Source: Mogibacterium sp. (GTDB taxonomy: Bacteria; Bacillota_A; Clostridia; Peptostreptococcales; Anaerovoracaceae). From it: a DNA stretch of 25,933 nucleotides. The notes under the pieces are model-generated. The model was not told where the DNA came from and did no database searches. It worked only from the letters and a program-made list of their open reading frames with translations. Shown one piece after another: positions 21,716 through 25,933 of this stretch. How positions within the stretch are numbered: position 1 is the stretch's first letter; each line of letters begins with the position of its first letter. Where the stretch lies: contig JAFUGO010000073.1 in NCBI GenBank assembly GCA_017469325.1, forward strand, positions 1-25,933. The letters are read 5' to 3'. Both the position numbers and the translations under genes were made by a program.

Positions 21716-22711
21716 TTACCTCCTTGCCGCAACTATCGCCCGCCATTCTCCGTCTGCAAGCACCTCTATTATATCAAAGCCCGCATCCTCTATGGCCTTT
21801 TTCACAATATCTTCCTTTATATCCAGTATCCCGGATGTTATGTATATTCCGCCCGGTCTGAGGTTCTCCGCCGCGGATGGTGACAGCATCATCACGAGGT
21901 CTGCCATCAGGTTGGCAACGATGATATCCGGTTCGTAGTCGATGCCCGCCATCAGGTCGCCCTTGCGTATATCAATCTTTCCGTCAAGGCCGTTCTTTCT
22001 GATGTTCTCTGTAGCGACGCGCACGGCCTCGTCATCTATATCGATACCGAGGGCGTCATCAGCACCGAGCAGCACCGCCGCCATAGCAAGTATGCCGGTC
22101 CCCGTGCCCACGTCAAGTACCATGAAAGGAAAGCGGGACGGATCGTATGAGCTCCCCTCTCCTCCGCCAAGCTGCTTTTCGAGAGCCCTGATACACATCG
22201 ATGTGGTCTCGTGCAGGCCGCTTCCGAAAGCCATTCCCGGATCCATCTCTATCACGAGGTCGCCCTCTGCCGCTTCGTACTCTTCCCAGCCCGGCTTTAC
22301 GACTATGTGCTCGCCGACCCTTGCAGGCTTGAAATTCTCCTGCCATTTGTAGAGCCACTCGCTGTCGTCTCCTGTCACGGATGTCTCATTGCTGACCGCG
22401 TTCTCTTTGCAGGCTGCAAACGCGCTGATGAGCGCCTCAGCTTCGCCGAACTGCGCGCGGCCCTCTTCATCATCCGTAAAGTAGAGCGTTATCGTGATGC
22501 TTCCGTCATTATCCGTCTCTGCCTTTTCAGCTGCCTGCGAGATCTCTTCATTTATATAGTCGTATTTATACAGGTCCTGATGTTCTGCGATATCCAGCGC
22601 GTCGAGCGGATCGTCGATCTGCATGGATGTGAAGCCGGCCTCAATGAGTACGGCCTGGAGATCCTCTGCATATTCTTTTTTTGTCTTTATCCTTGTCTCA
22701 ATATACTTCAT
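21716..22711 (-). CDS. prmA: ribosomal protein L11 methyltransferase
   Basis: PrmA trimethylates lysines and the N-terminus of ribosomal protein L11. The 331-residue protein has the family N-terminal domain, the linker WLYKWQENFKPARVG near 119, PGMAFGSGLHETT at 158-170, the SAM-binding VLDVGTGTGILAMAA at 198-212 and VANLMADL near 270. No Shine-Dalgarno precedes the ATG at 22711. An extended -10 (TG-T-TATACT) ends 9 bases upstream, so the mRNA is probably leaderless. It leads a unit with the flavin reductase and C_GCAxxG_C_C genes and is divergent from the HTH-Uma2 gene. Confidence 0.94.
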   Translation of the reverse strand: MKYIETRIKTKKEYAEDLQAVLIEAGFTSMQIDDPLDALDIAEHQDLYKYDYINEEISQAAEKAETDNDGSITITLYFTDDEEGRAQFGEAEALISAFAACKENAVSNETSVTGDDSEWLYKWQENFKPARVGEHIVVKPGWEEYEAAEGDLVIEMDPGMAFGSGLHETTSMCIRALEKQLGGGEGSSYDPSRFPFMVLDVGTGTGILAMAAVLLGADDALGIDIDDEAVRVATENIRKNGLDGKIDIRKGDLMAGIDYEPDIIVANLMADLVMMLSPSAAENLRPGGIYITSGILDIKEDIVKKAIEDAGFDIIEVLADGEWRAIVAARR

Positions 22712-22720
22712 AACGTACTC

Positions 22721-22729
22721 AGTATAACA
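22721..22729 (-). promoter_or_regulatory. extended -10 promoter of prmA (leaderless type)
   Basis: TGTTATACT on the minus strand is an extended -10 element. No good -35 is seen. The predicted start is about three bases before the prmA ATG. Confidence 0.5.
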
Positions 22730-22782
22730 CAGATGCGCTTATGCAGAATGGAAATATATCGACTATTTACGAATATTTGTTC

Positions 22783-22848
22783 TTGACTTTAGTCCCTGTC
22801 CGGCTCATAATATAGCTGTAATTTGGAAATATTGGAAATATTTTGGAA
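22783..22848 (+). promoter_or_regulatory. promoter and TTGGAA repeats of the HTH-Uma2 gene
   Basis: TTGACT (22783-22788) and CATAAT (22806-22811) are 17 bases apart. Just past the predicted start, TTGGAA occurs three times (22823-22828, 22832-22837, 22843-22848) inside an AT-rich stretch. Repeats in this position are a likely operator, perhaps for the helix-turn-helix of the protein itself. Confidence 0.5.
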
Positions 22849-22881
22849 TGTTTTTCGCAAGTGTCAATGGAGGTGCCTGCC

Positions 22882-23697
22882 ATGATGAGCGTAAGAGAAC
22901 TGAAAGAACTCAAGAGACAAAAAGGTTATACAAACGAAATGATCGCAGAGAAGACCGGTGTGCCCCTCAGCACCGTCCAGAAGATATTCAGCGGGGTCAC
23001 CAAGCACCCTAGATATGACACCCTGCTCGAACTCACGAAAGGTATGTCCGAATACAATTATGATCTTGCTACTTATATTGTCCGCGAGGAGGCAGCAGAG
23101 TATTCGACAGAATATGAAGATCAGTTTCATGAGGACACCGACTCCCGCTGGCCGAGGCAGGGCCACTATACCGTACAGGACATACGTGCGCTTCCTGATG
23201 AGATCAGGGTCGAGCTTATCGACGGCGTGATATACGACATGACAGCTCCGAGATTACGGCATCAGAAAATATTGCTCAAGCTTGCTATGGCGTTTGACAG
23301 ATGTATTGAGGAATGTGGTTCGGAATGCACAGTCACTATCGCCCCGCGGGATGTCAGACTGTTTAATGATGACAGACACATGGAGCAGCCTGATATTCTC
23401 ATCACCTGTGATAAGAGCAAAGATCTTGAAGACTATTACGACGGCGCACCTGAACTGACAGTTGAGATCCTTTCTCCCTCAACAAGGCGCAAAGACCTGC
23501 TCGTTAAATCCTTTTATTATGAAAAAGCAGGTGTTAAGGAATACTGGATAGTCGACCCTGATAAAAAGAAGGTCCTTGTCTATTACTTTGAAGAAGACAA
23601 GATGCCGGAAACATACGGGTTTGACGATACGATCCCGGTGAGCATATCCGGGGGCAAATGTGTCATAGATTTCAAAAAGATCGCTGATAAGATCTGA
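22882..23697 (+). CDS. HTH - Uma2 family (PD-(D/E)XK nuclease-like) fusion protein
   Basis: I start the protein at the ATG at 22882, eight bases after GGAGG, giving 271 residues. Residues 1-60 form an XRE-like helix-turn-helix (NEMIAEKTGVPLSTVQKIFSG). After an acidic linker, a Uma2/DUF820 domain runs from about 90 to the end: ELIDGVIYDM, IAPRDVRL, the PDILI Asp, ELTVEILSPSTRRKD with the catalytic Glu, and GVKEYWIVDPDKKKVLVYY. Uma2 proteins share the restriction-endonuclease fold, but their biological role is not well established. A close relative lies 1.7 kb away at 25354-25933. The gene is monocistronic with its own promoter and terminator. Confidence 0.88.
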   Translation: MMSVRELKELKRQKGYTNEMIAEKTGVPLSTVQKIFSGVTKHPRYDTLLELTKGMSEYNYDLATYIVREEAAEYSTEYEDQFHEDTDSRWPRQGHYTVQDIRALPDEIRVELIDGVIYDMTAPRLRHQKILLKLAMAFDRCIEECGSECTVTIAPRDVRLFNDDRHMEQPDILITCDKSKDLEDYYDGAPELTVEILSPSTRRKDLLVKSFYYEKAGVKEYWIVDPDKKKVLVYYFEEDKMPETYGFDDTIPVSISGGKCVIDFKKIADKI

Positions 23698-23731
23698 TGC
23701 CCGGAAGAAAAGATCTTTTCCGGCATATGAT

Positions 23732-23758
23732 AAGGGCAGGTCGTACTGACCTGCCCTT
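23732..23758 (+). terminator. terminator of the HTH-Uma2 gene
   Basis: A perfect 11-bp stem (AAGGGCAGGTC/GACCTGCCCTT) with a 5-base loop is followed on the plus strand by TTTGTGTTTTGCTTTT. It lies between convergent genes and may also slow transcription coming from tyrS. Confidence 0.8.
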
Positions 23759-23795
23759 TGTGTTTTGCTTTTACCGCATCCGGCTCTCTTATACG

Positions 23796-25130
23796 TTATC
23801 CGAGCGTGATCTTCATGAATTTCTTTTTGCCCTTCTGCAGAACGAGCTCGCCGTCCTTGAAGTCGGCTTCGGTTACGGAGTATCTCTTGTCAGTGATCTG
23901 CTCGCCGTTGATCCTTGCTCCGCCGCCCTGGATCGTTATGTAAGCCTCGGATGTCGATGGCTCGAGTCCTGCCTCTTTCATGAGAGCGGCAAGTCCCATT
24001 CCGTCGCCCGCGAAGAGCGATGCGTCAAACTCTTTGGTCGGCATGTCAGCGGAAACTCCGCCGCCCGCGAATACCTCGCGGCTTGCCTCGAGAGCCTTCT
24101 GAGCCTTTTCTGCGCCGTGTACCAGCTTGGTTACTTCATACGCGAGGACTTCCTTGGCCTTGTTGATCTCGGCTCCCTCGAGAGCGGAGAGTCTGTTGAC
24201 CTCGTCCATAGGCAGGAACGTCAGCATGCGCAGGCACTTGTTGACGTCGGCGTCAGCGACGTTTCTCCAGTACTGGAAGAAGTCGTATACCGAGCACTTT
24301 CTCTCGTCGAGCCAGAGAGCGCCCTTTGCGGTCTTGCCCATCTTCTTGCCTTCGCTCGTTGTGAGCAGGCTTACCGTAAGTCCGTAAACTTCCTTGCCGC
24401 AGGCCTTTCTTGTGAGGTCTACGCCGGCGATGATGTTGGACCACTGGTCGTTTCCGCCGAACTGGGCCTTGAGGTCGAAGTCGCGGGCCATTACGTAGAA
24501 GTCGTAAGCCTGGAGCAGCATGTATGAGAACTCGAAGAACGAGAGTCCTGTGTCTCTGTCCATTCTTGTCTTGAAGCAGTCCGCTCTGAGCATCGTGTTG
24601 ACGTTGAAGTGTGTACCGATCTCTCTTGCGAACTCGGTGAACTTGCAAGGTCTGATCCACTCGGCGTTGTTTACGCTTACAGCGTAGCCCGGCTTAGGCT
24701 CTCTGTTCTGGTGGCCCGGGTGGTATACACCCTCGTTGCCCTCGTACTTCCACTCATCGTCAAAGTCGATGAACTTATCGAAGAGCTTCTTGAACTGTCT
24801 GCAGTTCTCGTCGATCGTATCCAGAGTCATTACCTGACGCATGTCGGATCTTCCGGACGGGTCACCTATCTCGCCTGTGCCGCCGCCGAGCAGGAACACA
24901 GGAGTGTGTCCGTACTTCTGCATATACATCATCGTGATGACCGGGATGAAGTGTCCGACGTGCAGGCAGTCTGCTGTCGGGTCGAATCCGATATAGAATT
25001 TGATCTTCTCTTTTCCGAGGAGCTCTCTCAGAGCTTCAGGGTTTGTGGACTGCTCGATCAGTCCTCTTTCGAGAAGCACGTCATACACGTTGGTGTGCTC
25101 GCTGACATTGTCAGGAATAAGGTTTTTCAT
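23796..25130 (-). CDS. tyrS: tyrosine-tRNA ligase
   Basis: TyrS charges tRNA-Tyr. The 444-residue protein has the class I signatures HVGH at 57-60 and KMGKT at 263-267, the tyrosine-pocket QFGGNDQWSNI near 223-233, and a C-terminal S4-type RNA-binding domain (AYITIQGGGARINGEQITDK). A segment at about 122-160 (FDDEWKYEGN...HPGHQNREPKPGY) is longer than in textbook bacterial TyrS. GGAG lies upstream of the ATG. The gene follows a ~180-base leader encoding a Tyr-rich peptide and an intrinsic terminator, so expression is probably set by ribosome-mediated attenuation in response to charged tRNA-Tyr. Confidence 0.96.
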   Translation of the reverse strand: MKNLIPDNVSEHTNVYDVLLERGLIEQSTNPEALRELLGKEKIKFYIGFDPTADCLHVGHFIPVITMMYMQKYGHTPVFLLGGGTGEIGDPSGRSDMRQVMTLDTIDENCRQFKKLFDKFIDFDDEWKYEGNEGVYHPGHQNREPKPGYAVSVNNAEWIRPCKFTEFAREIGTHFNVNTMLRADCFKTRMDRDTGLSFFEFSYMLLQAYDFYVMARDFDLKAQFGGNDQWSNIIAGVDLTRKACGKEVYGLTVSLLTTSEGKKMGKTAKGALWLDERKCSVYDFFQYWRNVADADVNKCLRMLTFLPMDEVNRLSALEGAEINKAKEVLAYEVTKLVHGAEKAQKALEASREVFAGGGVSADMPTKEFDASLFAGDGMGLAALMKEAGLEPSTSEAYITIQGGGARINGEQITDKRYSVTEADFKDGELVLQKGKKKFMKITLG

Positions 25131-25155
25131 TGCTATTCTCCTTCAGTTATGCTTG

Positions 25156-25187
25156 AAAAAACGGCTTCGCGTAGTGCCGCGAAGCCG
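25156..25187 (-). terminator. attenuator terminator in the tyrS leader
   Basis: A perfect 10-bp stem (CGGCTTCGCG/CGCGAAGCCG, 6-base loop, 25162-25187) is followed on the minus strand by TTTTTT (25161-25156). It lies between the leader peptide and the tyrS start, so it would stop transcription before tyrS unless its 5' arm pairs elsewhere. Its 5' arm, with two loop bases, can instead pair with 25214-25224. Confidence 0.88.
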
Positions 25188-25228
25188 GATGTACCGTTTA
25201 TACAGACCGTAATCGACTCGCAGCAAAA

Positions 25229-25294
25229 TCAGTCTTCGTAATACGAAGCTTCACCGTAATAATAGATTGCTGCTACGATTCCGTGTCCTCTCAT
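25229..25294 (-). CDS. 21-residue tyrosine-rich leader peptide of tyrS
   Basis: An ATG at 25294, with AAAGGA seven to eight bases upstream, opens 21 codons ending in TGA. The peptide begins MRGHGIVAAI and continues YYYGEASYYED. Five of its 21 residues are tyrosine, in a run of three (25264-25256) and a run of two (25243-25238). The stop codon is four bases before RNA segment 2 of the attenuator. Its expected role is to sense charged tRNA-Tyr by ribosome stalling, not to act as a protein. Confidence 0.82.
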   Translation of the reverse strand: MRGHGIVAAIYYYGEASYYED

Positions 25295-25320
25295 GTGTAT
25301 TTCCTTTCACATACGGTAAA

Positions 25321-25349
25321 AATATACCACTCACTTAAGTCTCTGTCAA
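25321..25349 (-). promoter_or_regulatory. promoter of the tyrS leader
   Basis: On the minus strand TTGACA (25349-25344) and TATATT (25326-25321) are exactly 17 bases apart, a near-perfect sigma-A promoter. The start is predicted near 25314, about 20 bases before the leader peptide ATG. Confidence 0.8.
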
Positions 25350-25353
25350 ACAG

Positions 25354-25933
25354 CTATAGATATCTTGCCGCAGCGTCCCTGACCTTGCTGAAGTCTATAA
25401 CGCATTTCCCGCCGGAGATGCCTACAGGGATCATATCATCAAAGGTATAGACCTCCGGTGAGTCGTCTTCCTCAAATTTATAGACAAGGACCTTCTTTTT
25501 AAACGGATCTACGATCCAGTATTCTTTGACTCCTGCATTCATATATTTATTCAGCTTGATGATGCAGTCTTTTGTGCGCGATGACTTCGAAAGGATCTCT
25601 ATCGTAAGCTCAGGAGCCCCTTCGATCCTGGACGGATTATCGTCATCGTGGCACAGCACAAGAAGATCCGGTTCTACCATAGTAAGATCATCGCGATCGA
25701 GACGTACATCCATAGGCGCCACATACACCTCGCAGTCAGGACAGTGATCTCTGATGCAATCCATAAACTGGTAAAAAAGCTGTCCAAGGATTATCTGATG
25801 TGTTCTTGTTGGACAACCCATATCGTATATGATGCCATCGATCAGCTCCACCCGGATGTCATCCGGAAGCGCATAATAATCTTCTATTGTATAGTTTCCA
25901 TGATCAGGCCATCGCTCGTCATCAACGAGCCAA
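25354..25933 (-). CDS. Uma2 family (PD-(D/E)XK nuclease-like) protein, 5' part beyond the window
   Basis: The minus frame is open from the stop TAG at 25354 to the right edge, so the start lies outside; an internal GTG at 25851 is not the true start. The 193 codons seen match the Uma2 part of the protein at 22882-23697 almost throughout: RWPDHGNYTIEDYYALPDDI, then ELIDGIIYDM, VEPDLLVLCHD with the Asp, ELTIEILSKSSRTKD with the Glu, GVKEYWIVDPFKKKVLVYKF and ISGGKCVIDFSKV. By analogy it probably also has an N-terminal helix-turn-helix off-window. It ends just before the tyrS promoter, whose -35 box lies 5 bases downstream of the stop region, so read-through into tyrS is possible. Confidence 0.87.
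   Translation of the reverse strand, partial: WLVDDERWPDHGNYTIEDYYALPDDIRVELIDGIIYDMGCPTRTHQIILGQLFYQFMDCIRDHCPDCEVYVAPMDVRLDRDDLTMVEPDLLVLCHDDDNPSRIEGAPELTIEILSKSSRTKDCIIKLNKYMNAGVKEYWIVDPFKKKVLVYKFEEDDSPEVYTFDDMIPVGISGGKCVIDFSKVRDAAARYL

Larger units (their letters stand above)
25156..25314 (-). promoter_or_regulatory. ribosome-mediated tyrosine attenuator leader of tyrS
   Basis: The transcribed leader contains four RNA segments: 1 = 25267-25273 (GCAGCAA, in the peptide gene just before the first Tyr codons), 2 = 25214-25226 (TTGCTGCGAGTCG), 3 = 25176-25187 and 4 = 25162-25171. Segments 1:2 pair over 7 bp. Segments 2:3 pair over 11 bp with one bulged U and two wobbles. Segments 3:4 form the terminator. 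A ribosome stalled at the Tyr codons would cover 1, free 2 to pair with 3, and let transcription enter tyrS. A ribosome reaching the stop codon would cover 2 and allow 3:4. No T-box consensus is visible. Confidence 0.8.

Noticed and set aside
25130..25314. T-box riboswitch upstream of tyrS
   Set aside because: No AGGGUGGNACCGCG-like T-box sequence or specifier-loop stem is seen; the leader is short and instead encodes a Tyr-rich peptide.

Overview
The window reads as chromosome of an anaerobic Gram-positive bacterium of the class Clostridia. Family XIII / Anaerovoracaceae-like organisms are my best guess, but that is inference from gene content: a split glycine decarboxylase (gcvPA/gcvPB), C_GCAxxG_C_C proteins, a TDT transporter, DUF1846, DUF1934 and DUF937 proteins, and strong GGAGG ribosome binding sites. 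There is no integrase, transposase, CRISPR array or phage gene. The window is mostly core metabolism with accessory PD-(D/E)XK-type nucleases at both edges.

Layout. 1-720 (minus): a DUF1016/YhcG-type nuclease cut by the left edge, preceded by a promoter and a short terminator hairpin. 986-3602 (minus): TDT transporter, C_GCAxxG_C_C redox protein and a LysR regulator, flanked by two copies of a 57-bp terminator repeat. 3782-6107 (minus): tRNA-Thr(CGT), a 48-aa membrane microprotein, DUF1846 and DUF1934, divergent from htrA (6256-7626, plus). 7732-11718 (minus): GntR regulator, ispE, an Ig-like membrane-anchored protein, tadA and a CvpA-family protein. 12075-16414 (plus): the glycine cleavage operon gcvT-gcvH-gcvPA-gcvPB. 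16522-16817: a regular four-unit hairpin array. 16860-19910 (minus): lpdA, lplA and an unknown anchored protein. 19998-22711 (minus): DUF937, a second C_GCAxxG_C_C protein, a flavin reductase and prmA. 22882-23697 (plus): an HTH-Uma2 protein. 23796-25130 (minus): tyrS with a long leader. 25354-25933 (minus): a second Uma2 protein cut by the right edge.

How the genes work together. The centre is a complete glycine cleavage system: T, H and both P subunits in one operon, with the L protein (lpdA) and the lipoate ligase that charges GcvH (lplA) in a convergent operon. The hairpin array lies between the two operons.

The most striking regulatory element is upstream of tyrS. It has a consensus promoter, a 21-codon leader peptide with five Tyr codons, a strong intrinsic terminator, and mutually exclusive RNA pairings (1:2, 2:3, 3:4). 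This is the layout of a ribosome-mediated tyrosine attenuator, and I see no T-box consensus there. Other points of interest are a cysteine cluster in GcvPA, several genes that look leaderless (-10 box about 9 nt before the ATG, no Shine-Dalgarno), and a microprotein upstream of tRNA-Thr.
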